64,000 nt of DNA. It comes from Callaeas wilsoni. Lineage: Eukaryota; Chordata; Aves; Passeriformes; Callaeidae. A program made the translations under genes and the position numbers. The stretch covers positions 80,805 to 144,804 of the forward strand of contig VWPU01012716.1 in the NCBI GenBank assembly GCA_013398955.1, in the 5' to 3' direction. A model generated the notes under the pieces. That model was not told where the DNA came from and ran no database searches. It saw only the letters and a program-made list of their open reading frames with translations. This document shows positions 1-10,375 of this stretch, one piece after another (the first letter of the stretch is position 1; every line of letters starts with the position of its first letter).

Positions 1-1610
1 TGTTGGAATACAACTTTTGAAAGGCAAATACCACCAGAAACCAAAATTGTCCTCAATGGAGACAACCACAAGCAATAATGTGGTTTCCTCCAGCTCTGGC
101 CAAATTATCCCAGGTACCCCCAGGGATGGGGCAGTGCTGGTGGCAGTTCCTGGGATACGTAGTGGGACAAAGAGGGCTGTGGAGAAGCTGTATAGAGTGG
201 AGAGGAGAGATTTCCTTTAAAATGAGAATCTTTAGAAAGAAAAGAGCTTTGAGCAAACATCTCTGTGATCACAGGCCTTACTCTAAGCCTCGCTCCTTGA
301 TGCTGAGTTCTTCTAGGACATCTTACAGGTGCCAGAGATTAGAGAGCAGATGCCACACCATGACCTGAAATCTCATTATTTTAGAAAGCGCCAGTGTTTT
401 CCATTCTCACCGTGCCAGCACTCATGGGACAGCTCTTCCAGGCCTCCACACTCAAGAGCTCCCTGCTAAATCTGAGCCATGGGCAATGTTTCATATTAGT
501 TCCCATAGAAACTCCAACCCTACCACCCCGCCAGGAGTTTTGATTAAGTTCAGCGTGATTATATGAACCAAAACTTTTGTGGTTCTCTCTCATCGCTAAT
601 TACAACCTGCTTTGCGGTGGGTGATACTCCGTAAATAACACAGGAAAGCACCTGGTGAACACCAAGGTGCTGATTCATGGCAAATCTCTTGGGCTCAGGC
701 TGGCACTCGCCTATTCACGTACCCAGAAATTTGCTGATCACTCTGAAAACGCAGATTATCAAACTGGTTGCATAAGGCTGTCTCCCACCTCGGAGTACTG
801 GCGGGCAACACCTCTAGAAATATTTAAACTATTAAATATTTAAACTAAAATATTTAAAATATTAAAAAAATTTATAAGAGGTAAAAACAAGTAGCAAACT
901 TCTGGGATCAATAATCACCCTCCCATTTATCACAGGAAAGTGTTTTGTGTTGAAGCCCGAGCCTTTCAAATCAAAAGTTGGGCTCTTATTTTTTTTCCCT
1001 TTGAAATGATTTTAGAAAAATCATAACCCTGCCTTAAAAATAAAAATAAATTATTTTTCAATTTCTGAAAGTAGCCATAGCAAGGCTTGAACCTTTTTGC
1101 TTAAGCAAACACGAAACATATGTAAAGGATGGAGTTCTGTTCTAGTTAGGATTTTCATATTCCTTCAATTTCCAATGGAAAAGCTGCATATTTCATTTAT
1201 GAAGGCATTGTTTGAGTAGTTTTGTGTGTTCTTTGCTTCTCTGCCCAGATGTGTTTGCATTCTGTTGCTGGGTGACAACACTGCAATATTCCCACATGAA
1301 CATTGATAAGACAGAAGTTAAAATCTCAGAAATCTCCTTGGTGAAAGCTTTTGGTAAATCCTTAAATTTAGAGGCAGGAATCAGAACTAGTCACCGAAAA
1401 CAGTAAAGTACAGGCGTTTTATGTCTTAGTCCCAGCAGTGAGCAGGGCATTGGCTGGGGGATAAGGGGATTTTTGTTCACAAGAGTGTAAATATGTCTAC
1501 GAAAACATTCATAATTCTTCGGAAAATCGTGGCGAAGTAGCAGAATGTCGTAAGTGTTTCGATTACAGGTTAATGTGTTCCTCCTCCTTTGCCTTTCTTC
1601 TCTTTTGCAG
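1..1610 (+). other. WNT3A: 3' part of last WNT3A intron
   Basis: This stretch runs directly into the splice acceptor of the terminal WNT3A exon and contains no exon I can recognise. The short open frames in it have no family resemblance and no flanking splice signals. It is AT-rich from about 810 to 1080. That part includes three imperfect copies of an AAATATTTAAA-type unit at 818-830, 834-846 and 848-860, with periods of 16 and 14 bases. The upstream WNT3A exons are not in this window. Confidence 0.75.
1585..1610 (+). other. WNT3A: Splice acceptor of terminal WNT3A exon
   Basis: A pyrimidine-rich tract (ctcctcctttgcctttcttc, then tcttttgcag) ends in an AG at 1609-1610. The exon reading frame starts cleanly on a whole codon at 1611, so this is a phase-0 junction. 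The open frame continues upstream to an ATG at 1554, but that ATG lies inside the intron and polypyrimidine tract and is not a start codon. Confidence 0.92.
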
Positions 1611-2090
1611 TCTATCATTGAGCTCATGCACCTCAAGTGCAAGTGCCACGGGCTCTCGGGCAGCTGCGAAGTGAAGACCTGCTGGTGGTCCCAGCCAGAC
1701 TTCAGGGTCATCGGCGACTACCTCAAGGACAAGTACGACAGCGCGTCAGAAATGGTGGTGGAAAAACACCGGGAATCCCGCGGCTGGGTCGAGACCCTCC
1801 GGCCCAAATACAACTTCTTCAAGGCCCCAACTGAGAAGGACCTGGTTTACTACGAGAACTCACCGAACTTTTGCGAGCCCAACCCTGAGACAGGCTCCTT
1901 TGGGACCCGCGACAGGATCTGCAACGTCACTTCCCACGGGATTGACGGTTGCGACCTTTTGTGCTGCGGCCGCGGGCACAACACGAGGACTGAGAAACGG
2001 AAAGAGAAGTGTCACTGTATCTTCCACTGGTGCTGCTACGTCCGCTGCCAGGAGTGCATACGAGTCTACGACGTCCACACGTGCAAATAG
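1611..2090 (+). CDS. WNT3A: WNT3A, terminal coding exon (C-terminal 159 residues)
   Basis: WNT3A is a secreted lipid-modified ligand that engages Frizzled and LRP5/6 to activate beta-catenin signalling. The exon encodes 159 residues and stops at TAG 2088-2090. If the protein has the 352-residue length known for mammalian WNT3A, exon residue 16 (codon 1656-1658, in the CHGLSGSC motif) is Ser209, the site palmitoleoylated by Porcupine. Exon residue 105 (NVT sequon) is then Asn298, a known glycosylation site. Both land exactly, so no indel is apparent in this exon. Sixteen cysteines are present, and the C-terminal block with FHWCCYV and the final VHTCK forms the Frizzled-binding finger. WNT3A is preferred over WNT3 because of WSQPDF, LRPKY and RVYDVHTCK. 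Some residues are WNT3-like ([12 protein letters not shown]), which I recall for non-mammalian WNT3A proteins. No frameshift or internal stop is present. The first five residues (SIIEL) differ from mammalian WNT3A. Confidence 0.9.
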   Translation, partial: SIIELMHLKCKCHGLSGSCEVKTCWWSQPDFRVIGDYLKDKYDSASEMVVEKHRESRGWVETLRPKYNFFKAPTEKDLVYYENSPNFCEPNPETGSFGTRDRICNVTSHGIDGCDLLCCGRGHNTRTEKRKEKCHCIFHWCCYVRCQECIRVYDVHTCK

Positions 2091-2246
2091 AGCAGGCAAA
2101 ACCCTTCGCGGGGCTCCAAGCGGAGAAATGGATTTTGAGCCTACTTCCTCTGAGGTTGCAGATGTGAGAGAAGTCTACTTTTTTGATATTAAAAGAATAA
2201 AAACTGGACAAAAAAAAAAAAAAAAATAAAAATAAAAAGGCAAAAA
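2091..2246 (+). other. WNT3A: WNT3A 3' UTR, proximal part
   Basis: This sequence follows the WNT3A stop codon directly with no gene start of its own. It ends in an A-rich stretch (about 2210-2240) that contains AATAAA-like repeats. The A-rich stretch is genomic, so a cDNA primed there could look falsely polyadenylated. How far the real 3' UTR extends cannot be decided from sequence alone. Confidence 0.75.
2196..2201 (+). terminator. WNT3A: Proximal AATAAA polyadenylation signal candidate
   Basis: A canonical AATAAA hexamer lies 106 bases after the WNT3A stop codon, in the context aaaagaataaaaactgg. The sequence after it is a long A run and not a GU-rich element, which weakens it as a strong cleavage site. 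Further AATAAA-like hexamers lie inside the A run at about 2225-2236. Confidence 0.45.
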
Positions 2247-3385
2247 CTGATTGGATAGAATAGGTCTAATGACTTCTGGGCTATCCCGAGGTACATCTGG
2301 TAGTCACACAAGTTCTGCCCCAACGCCAATGCCTCTGGCAGGAGAGCAGCTTTTCCCACCAGCCCACAACACCGAGCTGGAAAGAAGAGCATTAGCAAAA
2401 GCATGGATTAGCTCTGCTCTCACCCACCTGAAGTGACTCGTGTGATTAAGTGTCCTTTGAAAGACTTGCATCTTCCTAAGCATCTCCTTTTCCCTCAGCC
2501 AGGCAGAGGTTGTGCTGTCCAGCAGCACTGAGCTTTCTGAGAGATCTCTCTCCAAACCCAAATGGCCAGACTGTGTAATATGAGCAACAGCAGCAAAAGA
2601 AATAAAAGCAGATAAATTAAGGATTTTTAAAATAAAGAACATTACTTCTTTGCTTTTGCCTTGGAACCAGAGAAGTCTACAAATATCTAACAGAGCTGGA
2701 GAGTGGGCAAGCTCTTGGTGTGAACTTTTTAGCATAGTAGCTTCTGCCAGATTTGACATAGGATTCTGTGACATCTGTGGAAAGGGAAGAAGGGAGAAGA
2801 AGAGGGAGAGAAAGANCTGGTTGGATAGAATAGGTCTAATGACTTCTGGGCTATCCCGAGGTACATCTGGTAGTCACACAAGTTCTGCCCCAACGCCAAT
2901 GCCTCTGGCAGGAGAGCAGCTTTTCCCACCAGCCCACAACACCGAGCTGGAAAGAAGAGCATTAGCAAAAGCATGGATTAGCTCTGCTCTCACCCACCTG
3001 AAGTGACTCGTGTGATTAAGTGTCCTTTGAAAGACTTGCATCTTCCTAAGCATCTCCTTTTCCCTCAGCCAGGCAGAGGTTGTGCTGTCCAGCAGCACTG
3101 AGCTTTCTGAGAGATCTCTCTCCAAACCCAAATGGCCAGACTGTGTAATATGAGCAACAGCAGCAAAAGAAATAAAAGCAGATAAATTAAGGATTTTTAA
3201 AATAAAGAACATTACTTCTTTGCTTTTGCCTTGGAACCAGAGAAGTCTACAAATATCTAACAGAGCTGGAGAGTGGGCAAGCTCTTGGTGTGAACTTTTT
3301 AGCATAGTAGCTTCTGCCAGATTTGACATAGGATTCTGTGACATCTGTGGAAAGGGAAGAAGGGAGAAGAAGAGGGAGAGAAAGA
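2247..3385 (+). repeat. 569-bp exact tandem duplication split by one N (likely assembly artefact)
   Basis: Bases 2247-2815 recur at 2817-3385 with an offset of 570. By reading, I see one mismatch near the left edge (2250 A versus 2820 G) and otherwise identity. The two copies are separated by a single N at 2816. The unit is unique-looking 3' flank or UTR sequence ending in a purine-rich GGGAGAAGAAGAGGGAGAG tract. Identity this close with an N at the junction is what a failed overlap merge or haplotype join produces. A real recent duplication is possible but less likely. Spurious open frames in the two copies are the same sequence read twice. Confidence 0.85.
2816..2816. other. Single-base assembly ambiguity (N)
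   Basis: One N sits exactly between the two identical 569-bp copies. It looks like a contig or patch junction and not a random miscall. Confidence 0.95.
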
Positions 3386-5078
3386 GAGAAAACTGCTGAC
3401 GAGCTCCTGCAAATGCCCTGTTGGCACACAGGTGATGTGCACAGCACGGCAAGGTTCAGTGTCTTGTGTGTGAAGTGAAGAGGACTCAGTGTGTGCACTG
3501 AGAAGGAGACAGTCCCACAAACGGGAATGCTGCTCCAGCCCTCCAGCCTGGGATGTGACTCAGCAGTGAACCTGCCTTGGAAACATGCGGTGCAGTGAGT
3601 CTCCTAGGGCTGGACACTCACTCCTGAGCGCAGGACATCCATCCCCTCAGCTCCCCACGGAAAGGATGGAAAGGGAAAGTGTTCACCCTTCCCACCTCGA
3701 TGGAGAATTCCGTTGCCAGCAGTGGAAAGTGCACTTAGCCCATCCGCTCTCTGCACCTGGTGCAGGCTTCCCGGGCACTTGGCAGCAGCCTGAGCCCACA
3801 GGTCTGCCGGGAACATGGGTCTGAAGGACTCATTGTCACCCATTAATTCACATGCTGGTGAACCAACCCACCGTCACCACCACCCCCCACAAGCTGGAGC
3901 AGTCTCAGACTCAAGCCAAACCTTGTTCAGCACCTACTTTCTACAGCTATTCCCACCTATAAAAGTGGCACAGATTAAAATGGACAAAACCCAGAGTCTG
4001 AACCAGCCCAGAGTTTGGGTAAGTTTGGACACGGAGCCAAATCCCAGCTTTGCAGTGCTGGTCCACCTCTGCTGCTCTCCCCTGACTCCCCATCTTTGCA
4101 TGTTGCTCTGCTTCCAGTTCCAGACCAGGACCACAGTTTACAGAAACAGGTCTCCTCCCCCATGGGCATCAGGACTTCCTTCAGGGTATCAGGCATGAAC
4201 TCAGCCCATCACCTTGGTATTTACAGCACTGTAACCCTGCTTGAGTTGCTCCTGGTCAATACTGGGATTAGTGAGAGGTGAACCAAGCATGGAGTCCCAG
4301 TTTGTTTTAGCCTCAGATGCACTTGCCCTGTGTCCTCTTTGCCTTACCCCCGCTTTTGGGTTCCTATCCTGGAAAAAGTACAATGGATTGGTGTTTATTC
4401 TGCCTCTTCAGCACAGGAAGGGAAACAGGGCACGAGTTAGTTCCCATTTCATGGCAATGTAATCATGGCTGTTGGCTGGTTCACTCCTGGAAATCTTTGT
4501 AGAGAAATCAGAGTGCTCCTCTCTGAGTGTCAGCCTTTTCCCAGGAACCAAAGGATGGAGTATGCGGAAGAAGAAGGGAACAAACAGAGCTTAATCCCAT
4601 CAGAATGAAAACAGGAGGAAATGATGCCTCCGAGGGTTGACTCTGAGTCATGGCGTCTCCTGGGACTACTCCTAGGCTGGTGCAGTTTATGCATCACCCA
4701 TTTGTCTCAGGGCTGTGCCCAAGGGCAAAAGCGAGATTTGCTTATTGATGGAGGCACTTTTATCAGTGCTTTGCAAAAAAAAACGCCAAAAAACAACTGC
4801 AGTGAAATGAGAGCAGAAGAGAGAGAAGGATAGAGGAGATCAAGAGAAGCAAAGAAAAATATGGGGAGAAAACTAGTCTGTGATATCTGTACATGTAAAC
4901 ACTGCACCCCATCGATGGCCACACACCAACTGCTAGAAGGCAATAGATCTATATTTTAATAGAAAAATTAAATAAAGATCAATTAATGGATGCATGACTG
5001 ATTTTCATAATGCAGTCTTGGAGAAAAGGAAAACCTAATCACTATGGGAAATAGAGAAGGAAGCCACTGCAGGGAGAG

Positions 5079-5129
5079 ATTGCACCTATAACCAACATCC
5101 AAACACATATTGCACCTATAACCAACATC
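5079..5129 (+). repeat. Two-copy 30-bp-period direct repeat
   Basis: The 21 bases at 5079-5099 (attgcacctataaccaacat plus c) are repeated exactly at 5109-5129, with nine bases between the copies. It looks like a minisatellite-type local duplication. No function is evident. Confidence 0.9.
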
Positions 5130-7141
5130 TTTCTGTCAAGAAAGCAAGTGCTGCAGAAAGCCATGTATGGGGTGGAAGACCTTGATAAACTGGAGAGGAT
5201 GGGATAAGGGAAGATAAATCTGATTTCCTTAATATGATGCAGTGCAAGCAGCCACAGTGAGAGATGTCAGACACGTCTTACCAGGAACCTCTGTCAATAA
5301 ATGGTGACCCAACAGTGAAAATTCAAATCATTGCCAGCCAAGGTCACTTCAATCCATTGACTTCAGTGGGGTCACATCCACAGCTGGTTTTACCCTAAGA
5401 TTTTTAAGCCAAGTGGTTTCAAACTCCTTCTTTTATACCACACCAGTGAAGAAATGGGTTGAAGGATTGGGCTTCCATGCGTGGGAGCTGGAATCTGACC
5501 CCAGCCCACCCATGGAATGTCCACAACCACCATTTCTCCTTTTGCACCAGAACAAGCCCAGCATCACCAGCAGGTGAAGCTTTTTGGGAAGCAGGGGGAA
5601 AAAAATTGAAACTGGGCGTTTGCTGAGCAATTGCCTCTAGAGGTGAACAAATTTTGTCTGCAACAGTGAGCTTTACTTCATCTGGTCTAAGCTATTTACC
5701 TAATTGCTGGGATCAATGGCAGGAAACAAATCCAGAAGGTGATTCATTATATTTAGGATGGTACCTAAGCTGTGTTTGGTAAAGTGCCCTCTGGGTGTAT
5801 CTCTGACTTCAGCTGCTGAGCTCAGAGTAGATGACGAGCTCTTCCATGGCTCCAGACTGATGATGTGAAGTTCACCATGAGTCAAGGAGGTGAAGCTACA
5901 AGCTGATCTTCAGCAGAGATGGGCTGGAAGTTGTGCTCCTTCACTCCAAGCTGGGGTCAGGCTTGAACCAGCTCGGTGGTTGGGGACTCTCCCCCTTTTC
6001 AAGGGGTTTTTAACGAAGCCTGTGGGTACTTACTTGGGTTTGTTACGTAATTAATCATCTCTGTGATGATACAATGTAAGGGGTTGAGCAGCTGCTACTA
6101 AAGTCAATGAAAAATGCCTGCGTGAATTCTGTTCATCACCCCAAGCGCACCCGAGGGTTCCAGTGCTGGGTCTGACTCTGCCCATCCCTGCGGGGGGAAA
6201 AGAGCCTGTGAGGGGTCTGGGAGCTGGGCCTGTGTCTGACCCCGTGGTTTTGGAGAAGGTGCTTGGGCCATCGCTCACTGCTACACATGAAATCAGGAAG
6301 TGTCTTTGGAAAACTGAGGTCCCTCTGCACCGCCTACACCGGCTGTCTCGAGTCAGGGCTTCCACCGTTCTGGTGCAAAAAACTGAGCCAATGACGAGTG
6401 ACGTGCCATCCTTCTCTGCAGGAGATGGTCTAAATACCACCTAGAGCTGCCTTCTGCCCAGGTTCTCCTGTGAAAGCAGGAGGACCTTCCGTATGGAGGG
6501 GTCTTGGCATTTTACTCGATACTATAAATATCCGGTGACATATCAGGTGTCCTACAATGTCCTAATGGGGTCCAGATGTTGTTACAATGGCCTAAGACCC
6601 ACACAAATCTTGTACCTGGGCAGTCAGAGACCGCTGGGTGTCCAAAATGACCCGAGATGTCTTTGTGTAGGCAGTTGAATTGGGCACTTCTCTGGAAATG
6701 CTTTTTTGTCAAACCATCTCCCCCAGCTCAGTGTAATGCTCCAGTTTAAAATCAAGAGGAGAGCATCGTTCATTTCCCACAAATGGGAGCTGGCCAGCTC
6801 CACCTGCATGATCCCTGGTGTCCTTCCCTTCAGTGTCCACTGAAGAGGTTTTTCCCCAGGCAGGTGGTTTGTACCAGGGGTGTGTCTGGCAGTACCAGGG
6901 AAAAAGGGACAAGATGTCACCCAAGCAAGTGACACAGATGTGAAAAATAAAAGTAAAAAAGGACCGTAATTCCATCCTCTCACATCCTGCTATCCAGCCT
7001 CTTCTTTAGCTGAACAGACAGGCTGGAAGGATCCCATCAGTTCCACATCCAGCCTATTAAAGACAGTGGAGTTACCTGCGAGGGGTGAATTTGGCCTCAT
7101 CTCTTTTCTTTCTATGAAAGAAATGGAAAATTTAGGAGTCT

Positions 7142-7163
7142 GGTTGTTTGTTTGTTTGTTTTT
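7142..7163 (+). repeat. (GTTT)n simple repeat
   Basis: Four to five consecutive GTTT units lie in a T-rich context. This is an ordinary microsatellite. Confidence 0.85.
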
Positions 7164-10100
7164 CTTGGTTTGGTTTAGTTTTAGAATTTGGGGGCTTCTC
7201 TTTCTCAGAGAAAATGAAAATATGGGGAGGGAAATGCATGACATTTTCTGTTGCTTGACCCCGGTGTATCTCTCTCGGCTGAGTGTCGTGTCCAGCACTG
7301 ACAGTCTTCTCCAAAGCGTTTTGAAGTCTCCAGAATTGCTTCCACTCCTTATGGGAAGCTTCATGTGCAGAACTAAAGCAGTTTGAGATTTAGTTTTTGG
7401 AGGGGATTGCAGAGACGACCACACCACAGAATGCAACATGGCACAGAAATCCCCGACTCAGCACCGACCACATCAGCCCTGCAGTGCTCCTGTATTAGCA
7501 AACCTCAGAAAATAACTTCTTCTGCCTCTCAATCTCAAATATTTTTGGTGTTTTCGGTGCATTCAGATGTGTTCCCACAGAAATGTCCATGGATTATGTT
7601 ACATTTGCCGTGTGTGTTCATATGCTTGTCATACCCCCATCCTTAAATTCATATACAGGAGAAACACTCTGAGCTTTGGGTCACTTTTTTTGTTATCTTC
7701 AAAGATTGGTTTCAGTGCTGGAAATCTGGTGTTTGATGTTGTTGGGGATATTCAGGGTTGCCGCATGAGCACTCTGCTAAAGCTGGGAGTTGTGAGTCCA
7801 GTCCTAGGATCTGCACTATGGAAATTACTCCAGACTTCCCTTGATGCTTTAATGACATCCATTTGGGAATATGAAAACAGGGCCGTGAAAGGCACCAAAT
7901 CCAACCGCCCTGCAGATACCAGCCATTGCACCTTGTTCAATGGGCTGCCCACAGGGAACAACTCCTGGCTCTTCCAGAGTCCTGCTCCAGGGCTGAGGCT
8001 GCTGGGAAGGGATCGCCCTGCTGGCAGTGGCAGAGTGAGGGGGATGTTTGCTCGGATCTGTCATTCCTGAACTCAAGCAGCTGTTGGGATGAGAAGCTGT
8101 AAGAGAGTGTTGGATGATGGGAGAGAAGGTGGTCTGGGCAGGACGAGATCTCATCTCTTCTTCATACTTAGAGTTTCCTATTTTCTACCTCCCTCCAAGC
8201 TAAATCTTGGCTGTTTTAGTAGTGACTTCTCATTATGGGAGTATCTCTTTTTTCTTGATTTCCCCTCTCTCACTGGAAGCAGTGTTGGCATCCGGCTGAA
8301 TTGTTTTATTCATGGCTTAACGCTTCCATCCTCATGTTTCTTGCCCTCCCTTGTGTTCTCCAGCAAAGTTCCTGACCTGCAGTTCCTCACCCCCCAGCTC
8401 AGGTCTCCGTTAACAGCTGTGGGGTGCAGATTCCTCAGTTTGATGGGAAATGGAGGCTCCTCTGGCCTCCATTTCAAGGAAGGGGTGTTTAGTCCTCATT
8501 CCTGCCCCTCCCAGTGTCTTTGTGGGCTCGGGCATCTGCTCCCACTTTGCTGCATTTTCCAGAGGAGTCTTTGGTGCATCTCCACCTTGGAAGAGCAGAT
8601 TTTCCTCAAACACAAACAAGAGGCCAGGAGTTGATTCCCAGGCAGAGGTACCTAGAGCGGGATTTGGAATACAAAGTGAGATGCTTAAAGGCAGGCATCT
8701 ACATGTGAGCATGGTGCTTAAACTCCCATACAAGCCAAATTATGGGCTCCATTTGCCTAAACTTAGGGTTTAGGGATGAGCTGAATTATTGAAATAGGTG
8801 TCTAGAGCCATCTGGGATGCTCCAGGGTACCCCACTGGCTCCTAAAAACTACTCTGGAAGAATGTGGGCTTCCCTTAAACCTCAGGGAGTATCTGACAGA
8901 TCCATGCAGATGCTTCTCCGTCAGAGATGGGTGTTTAGATGTCTGGCTCCCATGCAGACACAGGCTTGTGGACATCCACAAGTGTGTGTCTGCATCCATG
9001 AGCAGGATCCCACTCCAGATTCCAAACTCTCTTTACATTCTCTAAGATGGAAAACTGTTTGTGGTCTCAATTCTCTTCTCACTCAAACTGACAAAAATCA
9101 GGTGCAAGTGTCTCAAGGGGAGCAGAAGGTGGACCTATTCTGTAAAATTAATTATTTGAATCCACTTTACTGCCTGTTTTGTCATGGGTTTGATCCCAAG
9201 GGAGCATCTCTGCTCTTCCTGTTGAGGACCACCTACTGGAGGTGGACAGGTGGCACCAAGTCATCCACAGGTAAAATCCTGCTCTTAGGTGAACACTGTG
9301 CAGATAGAGAAAGCTCCCGAGGTCCAACAGCCACAAGGTCTTTTCCACATGGTTTCCTTCTCTGTCTCTGTAGACCTTTTCTTACACCTGTTCTGCACAC
9401 CAAGGGAGGTCTTGGACAGCCCTGAATGAAAGTGGGGAAAGTGTGAGGAGAAACTTTCCCCATTTCCCTTTCTTTTCCAAGTTTCTTCTTATTATTTATT
9501 AGTATTTATTTATTTCTCTCCATTCATTCCACTCCACCAAAAATCCTGAAGGCAGGTCTGCTACAGACTCGGGCTGAGCAAGCAGCTGAGTGTCACCCAT
9601 GGTTTTTTAGGGACATCACCATCGTGTCAGAGCTCCTTCCCAACACCTGCCACCCTCTGCTGCCACTTGGAAAGCACGAGAGGCCTGAGCCTTTTCGAGT
9701 CAGGCTCCCAAAAACTGCAAAATCTTCTGTATGGATAAAATTCTCATCAGTCTCTGGTGTAGCCCTGGTTGTCCCACTGCCCCTGTCCCCAGCTGACGGC
9801 AGCTCAGCCTTCATCTCTTCATCCCAGTGAGGACCCACTTGATCCATCCCTTATGGCATCACTTTCTGTCACTCCCAGGACCAAACCTGCCCAAACAAGA
9901 CCTGTCGGAGCTTCGGACTCTCTGACAAGCCCACCAGCAGTGTGGAAGACATAAAACACAAACCTGTAGCACCCCAGGGGATTCCCCCACAGTACAAAAC
10001 ATGCTTGTCCAGCAGTCAAGGACAAGTATCTTCTTGTGAGTGGGTTTTTTCACCATTGTTTTCCCTTCCCACAGACTGTCTGCCTGATTACATCGCCTTC

Positions 10101-10267
10101 TTCAAAGCTCCATCACTGTCTGTAACCCCTGCCCTCACCCCACCCGAGCACCCCTGTGTACAGATTGCATGTATGATACGACCTGAAATTCCAAAGCTAT
10201 TGTACAAAGTAGAATTGTCCCCTTTTTTTTTTTTCCTCTCAGTATTTTGTTAAGTCTGATGATTTTT

Positions 10268-10375
10268 TTATGATTATTTATTTTATGAATAAATGTATAT
10301 ATTAGTAAGAGTATATATTTGCAGAAATAACTCATCGGGACAGTGTTGTTGCTCTGCTGTTGTGCTTGTGACCTC
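10268..10375 (+). terminator. Distal polyadenylation region with AU-rich and Pumilio-type motifs
   Basis: The sequence has the full layout of a vertebrate mRNA 3' end on the plus strand. There are overlapping ATTTA-type AU elements at about 10274-10285 and a canonical AATAAA at 10288-10293. TGTATATA, a perfect Pumilio-type octamer, follows at 10294-10301. A GU-rich stretch (gtgttgttgctctgctgttg) lies about 50 bases further on at 10343-10362. A T-rich tract precedes it at about 10221-10232. It lies 8.2 kb after the WNT3A stop on the same strand with no other gene seen between. It could be a distal WNT3A poly(A) site or the end of a separate non-coding transcript. The assignment is inference; the motifs are seen directly. 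Confidence 0.6.

Larger units (their letters stand above)
3386..9940 (+). other. Non-coding WNT3A downstream region, no gene seen
   Basis: I see no exon, RNA gene or clear interspersed repeat here. Open frames of up to about 200 codons occur on both strands but look compositional: no known domain, no splice context and overlapping frames of similar length. The region may be transcribed as an extended WNT3A 3' UTR if the poly(A) site near 10.29 kb is used. Small local repeats are a 30-bp-period duplication near 5.1 kb and a GTTT run at 7142-7163. Confidence 0.6.

Noticed and set aside
1554..1610. ATG at 1554 as a start codon for the WNT exon
   Set aside because: It is upstream of the AG acceptor, and the intervening codons translate the polypyrimidine tract. 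WNT proteins need the upstream exons.
2304..3452. Minus-strand open frames of 156 and 192 codons in the WNT3A 3' flank
   Set aside because: They are the same sequence read from the two duplicated copies, with no domain, and they lie antisense in the presumed 3' UTR.
8817..9425. 202-codon open frame on the plus strand
   Set aside because: No recognisable domain, overlapping open frames on the other strand, and no splice or promoter context.
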